Below are positions 52,367 to 60,842 of a DNA stretch of 64,000 bases, piece after piece. The position numbers were made by a program, and so were the translations under genes. The stretch is from an uncultured Prevotellaceae bacterium (GTDB lineage: Bacteria > Bacteroidota > Bacteroidia > Bacteroidales > Muribaculaceae): contig CALEJB010000035.1 of NCBI GenBank assembly GCA_937898675.1, forward strand, positions 1 to 64,000, in the 5' to 3' direction. The notes beneath the pieces are model-generated. The model did no database searches. It was not told where the DNA came from and saw nothing but the letters and a program-made list of their open reading frames with translations. Position 1 is the stretch's first letter. Each line of letters opens with the position of its first letter.

Positions 52367-53200
52367 TCACGCATTATCGTCATCGGCCACAGATTCTTCC
52401 ACAACAGATTTCGGGACCAGATAGGCGCTAATCTCATAAAGCAAATATATGGGCAGGAACACTATCATCAATGTGAACGGGTCGCCCGTGGGGGTGATGA
52501 TGGCAGCCAGCACCATCAGCAGCACGACAGCATGCCGGCGATAACGGCGGAAGAAACTGCGCTTTAACACGCCCAACACGCCCAACAACCATGCCAGCAG
52601 CGGCATCTCAAAGACGATGCCCATCACAAAGATCAGCATCAGGAAAGTGTCCATGTAACTGTCGAGGGATATCTGATTGGGCACCATCTGGCTCACATGA
52701 TATTCGGCCAAGAAGCGCAAGGTGACTGGAAAAACAATAAAGTAGCCCACAGCAACACCCAAAAAGAACATCAAACAGCCGATCAAGAATGCCGTTTTCA
52801 CGCCCCGTTTCTCATTAGGATACAATGCCGGCGCAATAAATGTCCACAATTCATACAACACAAACGGGAACGTCAGCACCAGCGCAAGCCAGAACGACGA
52901 AGACATGTGGATAAAGAACTGCGAGGCGAGGCGAATGTTGATGAGTTTGACCTCAAAGCCCTCGGTCGTGAATTGCGGCAGCCAGGCAAAAGATGCCGTG
53001 ATGCGTTCAAACAGCCGATACAGCACAAAGTCGCCATGGCACGGCGCCATGATGATGCTGTCGAAGATATCGGGCATGACACAAAAAAGGCCGATAGCGG
53101 CAACCACGAGGACAACGACGACCTTGACCAGCACCGAGCGCAACGCGTCGATGTGGTCCCAAAAAGACATTTGCTGTAATTGCTCTTGTTTGTGTGCCAT
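52367..53200 (-). CDS. tatC: Sec-independent protein translocase subunit TatC
   Basis: TatC is the signal-peptide receptor of the twin-arginine pathway, which exports folded proteins. The 277-residue protein has six membrane helices and the family N terminus MSFWDHIDALRSVLVKV, with the conserved Glu/Asp positions in cytoplasmic loops. The FYELWTFIAPALYPNEKRGV region matches the family's central signature, here reading LYELWTF. ATG 53200 gives the normal N terminus; the longer frame would need a TTG at 53257. tatA lies 53 bp upstream on the same strand. Confidence 0.95.
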   Translation of the reverse strand: MAHKQEQLQQMSFWDHIDALRSVLVKVVVVLVVAAIGLFCVMPDIFDSIIMAPCHGDFVLYRLFERITASFAWLPQFTTEGFEVKLINIRLASQFFIHMSSSFWLALVLTFPFVLYELWTFIAPALYPNEKRGVKTAFLIGCLMFFLGVAVGYFIVFPVTLRFLAEYHVSQMVPNQISLDSYMDTFLMLIFVMGIVFEMPLLAWLLGVLGVLKRSFFRRYRRHAVVLLMVLAAIITPTGDPFTLMIVFLPIYLLYEISAYLVPKSVVEESVADDDNA

Positions 53201-53253
53201 AGACCGGCCTGAACAGCCAAGCGCGGGCGGCGCGGCTGGCTCAGGAGAAAACT

Positions 53254-53490
53254 TCAATTGCTTTTGTTCTCGGTATTATCGGCAGGCTTACCCATGTCGT
53301 CGATGGGCTTCTTGATTTCATCTTCCACTTCGTTCATGCCCTGCTTGAAACTCTTCACGCCCTTGCCAAGGCCCTTCATCAGCTCGGGAATCTTCTTGCC
53401 GCCAAACAGCAGCAGAACAATCACCACAATAACGACAATCTCGCCAGTGCCAAGGTTAAAAATGGCCAATATCATATTAAGTGTATTCAT
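53254..53490 (-). CDS. tatA: Twin-arginine translocase subunit TatA/E
   Basis: The 78-residue protein has the TatA layout: one membrane helix (about residues 14-32, [17 protein letters not shown]), the hinge [16 protein letters not shown], an amphipathic helix and a charged, unstructured tail. TatA oligomers form the pore or weakened patch through which folded proteins pass. No separate TatB is seen, consistent with a two-component TatA-TatC system. It is the first gene of the operon; a -7 box lies at 53525-53518 (minus). Confidence 0.95.
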   Translation of the reverse strand: MNTLNMILAIFNLGTGEIVVIVVIVLLLFGGKKIPELMKGLGKGVKSFKQGMNEVEDEIKKPIDDMGKPADNTENKSN

Positions 53491-53517
53491 AATGCTTTAT
53501 TTAATTATATTTTTTTG

Positions 53518-53541
53518 CAAATGTAGTCATTTATTGCCAAA
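53518..53541 (-). promoter_or_regulatory. tatA operon promoter (short spacer)
   Basis: On the minus strand TACATTTG (53525-53518), with TTTG (53541-53538) 12 bp upstream. Confidence 0.5.
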
Positions 53542-53598
53542 GAGGTGACATGAGGGCGATGATTTTTTTCGACCGCATCGCAATTCATAGACCAAAAC

Positions 53599-53630
53599 TT
53601 GCGCCATGTGGGGAAAAAGTTGTAATTTTG
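53599..53630 (+). promoter_or_regulatory. ptb-buk promoter
   Basis: TTG (53599-53601), a 21-bp spacer and TAATTTTG (53623-53630). ATG 53662 is 31 nt downstream. Confidence 0.6.
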
Positions 53631-53661
53631 AGGGCGAAAACCAATTATATCTTTTATTAAC

Positions 53662-54573
53662 ATGAATGCCATTAAAAATTTTGATGAGTTGCTGGCTCAT
53701 CTGAAGGATAACAATGTGAAGAAACGCGTGGCTGTCGTATGGCCCGCCGATGAGAAAACCCCCGCCGCTTGTGCATTGGCACTGGAAGCCGGCTTTATCG
53801 AAGCCATCTTTGTGGGCTGCCAGGACAAGCTCGAGGCCAATGAGGCGTTGAAACCGTTTGCAGGCAGCATCAGTTATGTTGCCGCCAACGACCCCGACGA
53901 TGCCGCCGCCAAGGCCGTCGCCCTGGTTCGAGAAGACAAGGCCGACATCCTGATGAAAGGCCTGATCAACACCGACAACCTGCTTCACGCCGTGCTCAAC
54001 AAGGAAACGGGCATCCTGCCCAAGGGCAATGTGCTCACCCATGTAGCCACCGCCAGCATCCCCGCCTATCACAAACTGCTGTTCTTCACCGATGCAGCCG
54101 TAATCCCCTATCCCAACCTGAAGCAGCGCAGCGAGGAGGTAAGATATACCGCCAACCTTGCCCGCAACTTCGGCGTCGAGGAACCCAAGATTGCCCTCGT
54201 GCACTGCACCGAGAAAGTGGGACCCAAGTTCTTCCCCTTTACCGAGGATTATCCCGTGATTGTGGAGATGGCGCAAAAGGGCGAGTTCGGCAAGTGCATC
54301 GTTGACGGCCCGCTGGACGCCAAGTGCGCATGCAGCATGCACGCTATGGAAGCCAAAGGTTTGACCTCTCCTCTGCAAGGCGACAGCGATGTGCTCATCA
54401 TGCCCGACATCGAGGCCGGCAACGTCTTCTACAAAGCCATCACGCTGTTTGCCGGCGCCAGCACCGCAGGCCTGCTGGTGGGTGCCAAGTGCCCCGCCGT
54501 TGTGCCCTCTCGCGCCGACAGCAGCCAGTCCAAGTTCTACAGCCTGGCTGTAGCCACCATGGCCGCCGAATAA
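53662..54573 (+). CDS. ptb: Phosphate butyryltransferase-type acyltransferase
   Basis: Ptb converts butyryl-CoA (or branched acyl-CoA) and phosphate to the acyl phosphate. The 303-residue protein belongs to the phosphate acetyl/butyryl transferase family, with ADILMKGLINTDNLLHAVL, the region LLFFTDAAVIPYPNLKQR and the C-terminal motif SDVLIMPDIEAGNVFYKAI and LLVGAKCPAVVPSRAD. Its length and its position immediately before a butyrate kinase gene point to a butyryl rather than acetyl substrate. Branched-chain acyl-CoA is an alternative. buk follows after 37 bp. Confidence 0.92.
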   Translation: MNAIKNFDELLAHLKDNNVKKRVAVVWPADEKTPAACALALEAGFIEAIFVGCQDKLEANEALKPFAGSISYVAANDPDDAAAKAVALVREDKADILMKGLINTDNLLHAVLNKETGILPKGNVLTHVATASIPAYHKLLFFTDAAVIPYPNLKQRSEEVRYTANLARNFGVEEPKIALVHCTEKVGPKFFPFTEDYPVIVEMAQKGEFGKCIVDGPLDAKCACSMHAMEAKGLTSPLQGDSDVLIMPDIEAGNVFYKAITLFAGASTAGLLVGAKCPAVVPSRADSSQSKFYSLAVATMAAE

Positions 54574-54610
54574 CGACACTCAATTAATAAAATAATAAAA
54601 AACAATAAAC

Positions 54611-55669
54611 ATGATTATCCTTGTCATCAATCCCGGTTCCACTTCCACCAAGATGGCCGTTGTGAAAGACGGTGAGCCCTTGTTGATTCGCACAATCAGG
54701 CATGCAGCCGAAGAGTTGGCCCCCTTTGCAAAGATTACCGACCAGCTCGAATTTCGCCGCAATCTCATTCTCGAGGAACTTGCCAAAGCCGAAATCCCCG
54801 TCGAGTTTGATGCCATTGTTGCACGCGGCGGCTTGACCAAGCCCATCCCCGGTGGCGTGTATGCCGTCAACGAGACCATGATCAATGCCACGATGGAGTC
54901 TGTTCACCATCACGCGTGTGACTTGGGCTGCGTCATCGCCGACTCGATTGCCAAGAAAATTGGGTGTCCAAGTTATATCGCCGACCCGGCCGTGACCGAC
55001 GAGTTGAACGACTATGCGCGCGTGTGCGGCAGTCCCATGTTCAAACGCCTGCCCATGTGGCACGCCCTCAACCAGCGCGCCATTGCTCGCCGCTTTGCCA
55101 AGGAACATGGCAAGCGTTACGAGGACCTCAACCTGATCGTGTGCCACCTGGGCGGCGGCATCTCGGTTGCTGCGCACGAGCACGGCAAGGCCGTTGACGT
55201 GAACAACGCGCTTGACGGCGAGGGTCCGTTCTCGCCCGAGCGTGCCGGCACCCTGCCTGCGGGTGACATTATCCGCGCTTGCTTTAGCGGCAAATATACC
55301 CAGCAGGAACTGCTCAAAAGCCTGTCCGGCAATGCTGGCGTAAATGCTCACCTGGGCACCACCGACATGCTTGAAGCAGGCCGCCGCATTGAGGCCGGCG
55401 ACGAGCACGCCAAGCTCATCATCGACTCAATGATTTACCACATTGCCAAAGCCATCGGTTCGCAGGCGCCCGTACTGTGCGGCAAGATTGACGCCATCCT
55501 CATTACTGGCGGAATCGCCCACTGGAAGTACCTGATTGACCGTCTGCTTCCGCGCATCGAATTCTTGGCCCCCGTTCACATCTATCCCGGCGAGGACGAG
55601 ATGTCGGCGCTTGCCGCTAACGCGGCAGCAGCCCTGCGCGGCGAGGTTGAAACCCAAGAGTACAAGTAA
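54611..55669 (+). CDS. buk: Butyrate kinase
   Basis: Buk transfers phosphate from butyryl phosphate to ADP, giving butyrate and ATP, the energy-yielding last step of the Ptb-Buk route. The 352-residue protein is an ASKHA-fold acid kinase with NPGSTSTKMAVV at the N terminus (nucleotide/acyl-phosphate site), ARGGLTKPIPGGVY, the phosphate loop HLGGGISVAAHEHGKAVDV and the C-terminal ILITGGIAHW. The same fold includes acetate kinase, but these patterns are those of butyrate and branched-chain kinases. A terminator follows closely. Confidence 0.95.
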   Translation: MIILVINPGSTSTKMAVVKDGEPLLIRTIRHAAEELAPFAKITDQLEFRRNLILEELAKAEIPVEFDAIVARGGLTKPIPGGVYAVNETMINATMESVHHHACDLGCVIADSIAKKIGCPSYIADPAVTDELNDYARVCGSPMFKRLPMWHALNQRAIARRFAKEHGKRYEDLNLIVCHLGGGISVAAHEHGKAVDVNNALDGEGPFSPERAGTLPAGDIIRACFSGKYTQQELLKSLSGNAGVNAHLGTTDMLEAGRRIEAGDEHAKLIIDSMIYHIAKAIGSQAPVLCGKIDAILITGGIAHWKYLIDRLLPRIEFLAPVHIYPGEDEMSALAANAAAALRGEVETQEYK

Positions 55670-55691
55670 AGCGAGACACTGAACAAAACGG

Positions 55692-55731
55692 CAAGCGGAA
55701 CCTGCGGCATCGGCGCGGTTCCGCTTGTTTT
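55692..55731 (+). terminator. Terminator after buk
   Basis: CAAGCGGAACC and GGTTCCGCTTG pair over 11 bp with a 14-nt loop and are followed by four T. The lysE-family gene on the other strand ends at 55750. Confidence 0.8.
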
Positions 55732-55749
55732 ATGCGCTTGGCGGCCGTG

Positions 55750-56421
55750 TCAAATGACATGTACTTGCTGCAAATAGGCATACAAGCCCGTGAGCAAGCC
55801 ATAAAGCGACAGCAGCAGGATTATTGAGCCAATGATGCGGTTGATGAGCCACATTGAGCGGATATTGAAATGGCTCCTCACTTTATCAACAAAGAAAGTA
55901 ATTACCGCCCACCACAGCAATGCGCCCAAAACGATGCAGGCATAGCCAAGAATGATGTGATAGAACTTGAACTCGGGCAGGGGAAAACCGAATCGCGCAA
56001 AAAGCGGAATAATCAGGAAAATAATAAGCGGGTTGCTCAAGGTAAACAAGAAGCCCGTGGCAATGTTGCGCCATCGGTCATTGCGCTGGTCCATATTCTC
56101 CTTGATGTGGCTCACAGGATTATGGAAAATCATATATACAGCATAGGCAATCAGGATAGCGCTACCGACAATCTGCAGGATGTTCACATTGTTGCTGATG
56201 AAATCCGTGATAAGCGAAACGCCCAGTCCAGTCAACAGACAATAGAACAAGTCACTTGCCGAAGCCCCCACACCGGTAAAAAGTCCCGCATCGCGACCAT
56301 TGTTCAGCGTGCGCTGAACGCATAGGATGCCCACAGGACCCATCGGCGCCGACAGGATAACACCTATCGACACACAACCGATAATTATGGATATAATTGT
56401 ACCCACAGGGTGGTTTGACAT
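55750..56421 (-). CDS. LysE/RhtB-family exporter
   Basis: The 223-residue protein has six membrane helices and the LysE family start, ILSAPMGPVGILCVQRTLNNGRDAGL. SNPLIIFLIIPLF is near the middle. Relatives export lysine, threonine, homoserine or other small amines and amino acids; the substrate is not clear. ATG 56421 is used because the -7 box (56438-56431 on the minus strand) lies between it and the upstream in-frame start. The box is only 9 nt from the ATG. It follows the EFR1 gene by 74 bp, so it has its own promoter. Confidence 0.88.
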   Translation of the reverse strand: MSNHPVGTIISIIIGCVSIGVILSAPMGPVGILCVQRTLNNGRDAGLFTGVGASASDLFYCLLTGLGVSLITDFISNNVNILQIVGSAILIAYAVYMIFHNPVSHIKENMDQRNDRWRNIATGFLFTLSNPLIIFLIIPLFARFGFPLPEFKFYHIILGYACIVLGALLWWAVITFFVDKVRSHFNIRSMWLINRIIGSIILLLSLYGLLTGLYAYLQQVHVI

Positions 56422-56430
56422 TTTAGGCCA

Positions 56431-56453
56431 CAAAATTACAAAAAATAAGCAAA
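56431..56453 (-). promoter_or_regulatory. Promoter of the lysE-family gene (short spacer)
   Basis: On the minus strand TAATTTTG (56438-56431), with TTTG (56453-56450) 11 bp upstream and 9 nt to ATG 56421. Confidence 0.5.
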
Positions 56454-56495
56454 TCGGCATGCCTATATTGGCATGTTTTTTGGCCGCAATCCACC

Positions 56496-57275
56496 TTAGT
56501 CTTTGAAATAATACTGGCGTTTCTTGCCCTTGGTACGATTAGCAAAATCAATGGCGTGGGCGGGGCAATGATGATAGCACGAAAAGCAGGTGGTGCATAG
56601 GCCATTATGCTTCCACAGGGGAACGCCGCCGGCGGCGCAATCAATGTTGCCGACCGGGCAAACCGCGCTGCACAAACCACAGTGCCGGCAGGCGGCGCAG
56701 TCCACCGTGAACTTGGCGTCGGTCACCCAATGCTTGAGAAAATAAGCGCCCAGCAGGCGGCTGTTAGTCCGCGGCCAGCGGCTGGCGTTGATGTCCTTGG
56801 CACCGCGACGACGCTCCACGATGGCAGGAAGCAATTGTCCCAGTCTGTGGCCTGCGGCGGCAATCTTTTTATCGGCACTTTCAGGAGTGTCGATTTGGTC
56901 TATGACGGGGAAATTATAGGTCTCGGGCATGATGACCGAGAAGACGCTGTCAAGCGTGACGCCGATGCCTTGCAAATCCTCGGCCAAATAGTCAAACGTG
57001 AGGCCCACGTCGTCGCCGCACGTGGCAAAAGCGTAGCAATACTGGCTGCCATAGCCTTCAAGCGCCAAACGCTTGACGAAGTCACGGACGAGGAACGGCG
57101 GCCGCCATCCGTGAATGGGGAAACAGAAACCGATGCGCTCATCAGCATCCACAACATATTTATATTGGCCCGTGACAACCGCATCGGCGATGCTTATGAT
57201 GTTGTCGCCAGTGGCCACGGCAAGTTGCTTGGCGAGCCAGCGGGTGTTGCCTGTGCCTGAAAAATAGAATATCAT
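56496..57275 (-). CDS. EFR1-family ferredoxin with flavodoxin-like domain
   Basis: The 259-residue protein combines a flavodoxin-like N-terminal domain (FSGTGNTRW at residues 5-13, the FMN phosphate loop) with a C-terminal two-[4Fe-4S] ferredoxin domain. The first cluster uses Cys196, Cys199, Cys202 and Cys206; the second uses Cys227, Cys230, Cys233 and Cys237 (CTTCFSCYHHCP). Such proteins are thought to pass electrons to unidentified partners in anaerobes. It overlaps the upstream YiiX-like gene by 4 nt, so the two are translationally coupled. Confidence 0.9.
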   Translation of the reverse strand: MIFYFSGTGNTRWLAKQLAVATGDNIISIADAVVTGQYKYVVDADERIGFCFPIHGWRPPFLVRDFVKRLALEGYGSQYCYAFATCGDDVGLTFDYLAEDLQGIGVTLDSVFSVIMPETYNFPVIDQIDTPESADKKIAAAGHRLGQLLPAIVERRRGAKDINASRWPRTNSRLLGAYFLKHWVTDAKFTVDCAACRHCGLCSAVCPVGNIDCAAGGVPLWKHNGLCTTCFSCYHHCPAHAIDFANRTKGKKRQYYFKD

Positions 57276-57937
57276 AAACCTATCGGGTATTTTCCAATGA
57301 TTGTAACTTGTGGGCGGCGCGACAGTTCACCGGGGTTGCTGCCTGGTTGGCCCTCGGGCACCGGCATGCCGCGGCGACCGTAAAATTCTCTCCAATAGCC
57401 GGTCACGTTCAACGAGGAATCATGGAAAGACATGGGAATTGTCTGGAATATAAGATTGCCGGAATTGTCCACATAATTCATCTGCACCAGCTCGCTGCAA
57501 TAGACCGCACTGTCGCCAGGCAAGAAGAGGTCATCATAAGGCTTGCCCACCATCATCAAAGCCTGGCGGACAGAAGACCTCACATCAATCTCCACATTAA
57601 CTCTGCCGATGATCACAGGCGACGGATTGTTTGCAATAAACGTATCGATGGGTGTAATGCAGACAACTGGCTTGATGGCCTCGATAACGTACAACGGCCC
57701 GTCGGCACCGCCGATGCGGTGGGCGATAGCGACATGGTCGATGGGCAAGTTACCCACACCGTTTGTCACGTCGGTGATAGCGTTGCCTCCATCACTGCAC
57801 GAGAAAACCAGATCGCCTTCCTGCAAGCACTGGGCATGAAGCGAAAAAGCGGAGCACAATTCAGCCAAAAGGATGCAAACGGCCAACCAACGATTAATAC
57901 CATGTGACGCCATTTGAGATGCTGGAATGTTTGTCAT
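57272..57937 (-). CDS. YiiX/YebB-like NlpC/P60-type hydrolase
   Basis: The 221-residue protein has an N-terminal signal segment (about residues 15-36) and a permuted papain-like fold of the YiiX family. GDLVFSC marks the start, the catalytic His is in LPIDHVAIAHRIGG and the catalytic Cys in AVYCSELVQ, in the His-before-Cys order of this branch. Members cleave peptidoglycan peptides or lipid-linked bonds; the substrate is unknown. The start is ATG 57937 or the in-frame ATG 57913. Both overlap the end of lptD (57894). Confidence 0.88.
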   Translation of the reverse strand: MTNIPASQMASHGINRWLAVCILLAELCSAFSLHAQCLQEGDLVFSCSDGGNAITDVTNGVGNLPIDHVAIAHRIGGADGPLYVIEAIKPVVCITPIDTFIANNPSPVIIGRVNVEIDVRSSVRQALMMVGKPYDDLFLPGDSAVYCSELVQMNYVDNSGNLIFQTIPMSFHDSSLNVTGYWREFYGRRGMPVPEGQPGSNPGELSRRPQVTIIGKYPIGL

Positions 57938-60617
57938 ATTTCACATCCTGCAAGATAGACGACTTGACGGCGATGTGGAAGTTGTAACTCTTGTACGGGC
58001 CCACGGGCACGAAACTGGCACTCATCTCAAAGCAGTGCATCTGGCGCGAGATGTTGCAATTCATGTAGGCAATCTTGTGCAAGTCGAAGTTATAACTTGC
58101 CGAAGCCGAAATCGCCCAATTCTTGGTGGGACGTATGCTTGCATTGAGACTCAGGTTCTGTGTCCACTTGCCGTCATATTCCATCTTCTTGGTATTAAAC
58201 TGGCCGTAGCCGTAGGACAAGGAATAATTGAGCGTGAGATTCCAGGGGCATTCCCACTTGGCGTAACCGTCAATCAGTTCCAAGTCGGTCATCTGGCCCG
58301 AGCCGCTGTCCTCCTCGTTTTCACCCTCCTGCTCGTTTTGGTTTTGCGTACCCGACTGCGGCGGAGCGTTGCGGTCGGCGTCGGATTTGTCCTTCTTGCG
58401 CTTAAAAGTGTCGTTGTTGAATGTATATGAGAACGAAGTGCCCGTGCTTGCCAGCCTGCCCCAACCGCCGCCGTTGAAAAGACGCAGTTTGTTGACACGG
58501 ACGGGCGCGCCTGCCGAATTGAGTTCGTACTTATATACGTCCCACGTTGCGCTCAAGTTGAGGTTGAAGCCCTTCATGAGGCGCAGCATGATGCTTGTGT
58601 TGAGGTTGCTCCACTGCAACGAGTCGGCGGCAAAGTTGCACGACTGATTCAACGTGAAATTCTCAATCAAAGAAATCTTCTTGAAGCCCGTGCTGTCGGC
58701 CTCGCTCTTCACCTTGGCCTCGAGGTTGTTGGCGATGCTGAACGACAGTGTTCCCGACTTGCCATTGGGCGCACTGCCAAACATACCGTGCTGGAAGTAA
58801 CTATACTGGGTGCGCTGCACATTGCCGCTGGCATCAGGATGCTCATAATGTCCATAGTAGCCCCAGAACGGATCTCCAAAGTCGGGCGCGGCCGAGAACG
58901 ACAACGTGGGTGTCATTACATGGCGCACCATCTGCAACTTGTCGCTCAATTTGCCCAAAAACTTCAGCGGCTTGAAGAAACCATAAATCTTGGTGCTTAA
59001 CGACAGCGAGAAGTTGAAATCAAACACGTTATAAAATCCGTAAGTCGTGTCACGCACGACAGCGCTGGCATTGGGGTCCCACTGCTGACGGATTTTGCTG
59101 GTGTACATACGGTCGTTCATATTGATGGACGGCGTGATGTTGAAATACTTCAACACATTGAATGTCGCCTGTACGGGAATGGCATGGCTCATGCCATTGC
59201 GCCAGTCCTTGACAAGACTCTTCTTGAAGAACTCGTCCTGCTTGGCCGTCAAGGAGTTTTGGAATCGTCCCGAGTAACTTATCTTGATTTTCTCATACCA
59301 CCGCTCGTCGCCCACGGCGCGCTTGCGCTTGAACGGCGCCGTCTGGCTCATATTGACGGTGAGATTAGGGAATGAGACCGTCAAGGTTGAGTCGGCCGTG
59401 CGCTGCGAGACATTGGCCGTGGTCGAGACAGACCATTTGCTGTTTGGGAACTTGTATGTCAGGTTCACCGTGCTGCTCTTGGTGTTCTCGGTGAAAGCAT
59501 TGGTATAATAGGTATTGAGACTGTTGCGGGCATAACCCGAAGTGGCAAAGTTCACGCTTGCCGAGAAAGTCATGTAGGGATTGGCCTTGGCATTCTGGCT
59601 ATGGCTCCACAGCACCTGGAAGTTGTGCATCTTGCTGTAGTCGGGGTCGCCTTTCTCGCCAGATATGGTAGTGAGGTAATTGACACTGAATGACCCCGAA
59701 TACTTGTAGCGGCGCGCATAGGAAGACTGTGCCGAAAGGCCCCACGAGCCGCGAGTGTAGATTTCGCCCGTCAGCGCCAAGTCAAAGTGCTCGTTGAGCG
59801 CGAGATAGTAACCGCCGTTGCGCAGGTAAAAGCCGCGGTTGTAATCCTCGCCAAAGGTGGGCACCAGGATGCCGCTCTGGTATTTCTCGCTAAAGGGGAA
59901 ATAGCCAAACGGCACCGCTATGGGCAGCGGCAGGTCCTCCAGCACCATATAGGCAGGACCCGTCACCACGTTCTTCTTTGGCCTCACCTTGGCCTTTGTC
60001 AACTGGAAATAGAAATGCGGGTGGTCGTGGTTGTCACAGGTGGTGTAGCGCCCGTCCTTGATGTAGTACTCATCATCCTCGGTCTTCTTGGTGATGCCGC
60101 CTGTCAAGTATCCCTCGCCCTGCTCGGTGACGATATCGGTGATGTAACCGCGCTTAGTCTTGAAGTTATACTTCATGATGCGCGATTCATATTCACCGCT
60201 CTCGTCCTTAAAGACGGGATTTCCTGTCAATTCGCCGATGCTGTCGGGCACGCCGATGGCCTGTACCTGGCTACTGTCCATGTCCATGCTGATCTGAGCC
60301 GCGCTCATATCAATGCCGCCATAGGCAACCTTGCTGTCGCCGTACATTGTGGCGTGCTTGCGTCCAAAGAGAATAATCGAATCCTTGGCGTTGAACTCCA
60401 CGATGTGGTCCAAATCAACTTTATACCGCTTGAATTTGCTGGTATCTTGCGGGGTTACAGCCATTAAACGTGCCGTATCGCCCTCGGCATTGGCAATGGA
60501 GTCAACAGCATGGGTCAAGTCCAGCGAACCAGCTGGCTCTTGAGCATACAACAATGCGGGCAACAGAACAATAACCGCTACCAGGCACAAGATGATATGG
60601 AGACTCCTCGTCGTCAA
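57894..60617 (-). CDS. lptD: LPS assembly protein LptD (OstA)
   Basis: LptD is the outer-membrane barrel that, with LptE, inserts lipopolysaccharide into the outer leaflet. The 907-residue protein has a signal peptide (cleavage near residue 25, LYAQ), an N-terminal OstA/LptA-like beta-jellyroll (about 70-200, ATMYGDSKVAYGG) and a long barrel region. The conserved PLPIAVPFGYFPF is in the N-terminal part and a Glu/Asp/Gln-rich insert is near 750-775. Cys residues of the E. coli disulfide pairs are not evident, and no LptE gene is nearby. The only workable start is TTG at 60617; no ATG or GTG is in frame between the promoter and the signal peptide. It completes the pathway that begins with lpxA, lpxC and lpxD. 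Confidence 0.92.
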   Translation of the reverse strand: MTTRSLHIILCLVAVIVLLPALLYAQEPAGSLDLTHAVDSIANAEGDTARLMAVTPQDTSKFKRYKVDLDHIVEFNAKDSIILFGRKHATMYGDSKVAYGGIDMSAAQISMDMDSSQVQAIGVPDSIGELTGNPVFKDESGEYESRIMKYNFKTKRGYITDIVTEQGEGYLTGGITKKTEDDEYYIKDGRYTTCDNHDHPHFYFQLTKAKVRPKKNVVTGPAYMVLEDLPLPIAVPFGYFPFSEKYQSGILVPTFGEDYNRGFYLRNGGYYLALNEHFDLALTGEIYTRGSWGLSAQSSYARRYKYSGSFSVNYLTTISGEKGDPDYSKMHNFQVLWSHSQNAKANPYMTFSASVNFATSGYARNSLNTYYTNAFTENTKSSTVNLTYKFPNSKWSVSTTANVSQRTADSTLTVSFPNLTVNMSQTAPFKRKRAVGDERWYEKIKISYSGRFQNSLTAKQDEFFKKSLVKDWRNGMSHAIPVQATFNVLKYFNITPSINMNDRMYTSKIRQQWDPNASAVVRDTTYGFYNVFDFNFSLSLSTKIYGFFKPLKFLGKLSDKLQMVRHVMTPTLSFSAAPDFGDPFWGYYGHYEHPDASGNVQRTQYSYFQHGMFGSAPNGKSGTLSFSIANNLEAKVKSEADSTGFKKISLIENFTLNQSCNFAADSLQWSNLNTSIMLRLMKGFNLNLSATWDVYKYELNSAGAPVRVNKLRLFNGGGWGRLASTGTSFSYTFNNDTFKRKKDKSDADRNAPPQSGTQNQNEQEGENEEDSGSGQMTDLELIDGYAKWECPWNLTLNYSLSYGYGQFNTKKMEYDGKWTQNLSLNASIRPTKNWAISASASYNFDLHKIAYMNCNISRQMHCFEMSASFVPVGPYKSYNFHIAVKSSILQDVKYDKHSSISNGVTWY

Positions 60618-60643
60618 TGTCGCGTTATAGCCGAAATATCTTG

Positions 60644-60651
60644 CAAAGATA
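60644..60651 (-). promoter_or_regulatory. -7 box of lptD
   Basis: TATCTTTG on the minus strand, 26 nt before the TTG start at 60617. No -33 match at the usual distances. Confidence 0.5.
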
Positions 60652-60761
60652 GTGTAAAAATCGCTTTAAGCACGCATGATTATTGTTTTTAACAGCATTT
60701 TGCAACTTGGCAAACTAGCCGATTGAATGGCAAACCCATTTCTAAAATAAATTCGTCATGA

Positions 60762-60795
60762 TTTGACAATGGTACTTATATTTATAGTAACTTTG
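60762..60795 (+). promoter_or_regulatory. hydG promoter
   Basis: TTTG (60762-60765), a 22-bp spacer and TAACTTTG (60788-60795). ATG 60843 is 47 nt downstream. Confidence 0.65.
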
Positions 60796-60842
60796 CATGT
60801 TAATCAAGAACTCAAACTATAAACTCATTCTTAAATAAGAAG

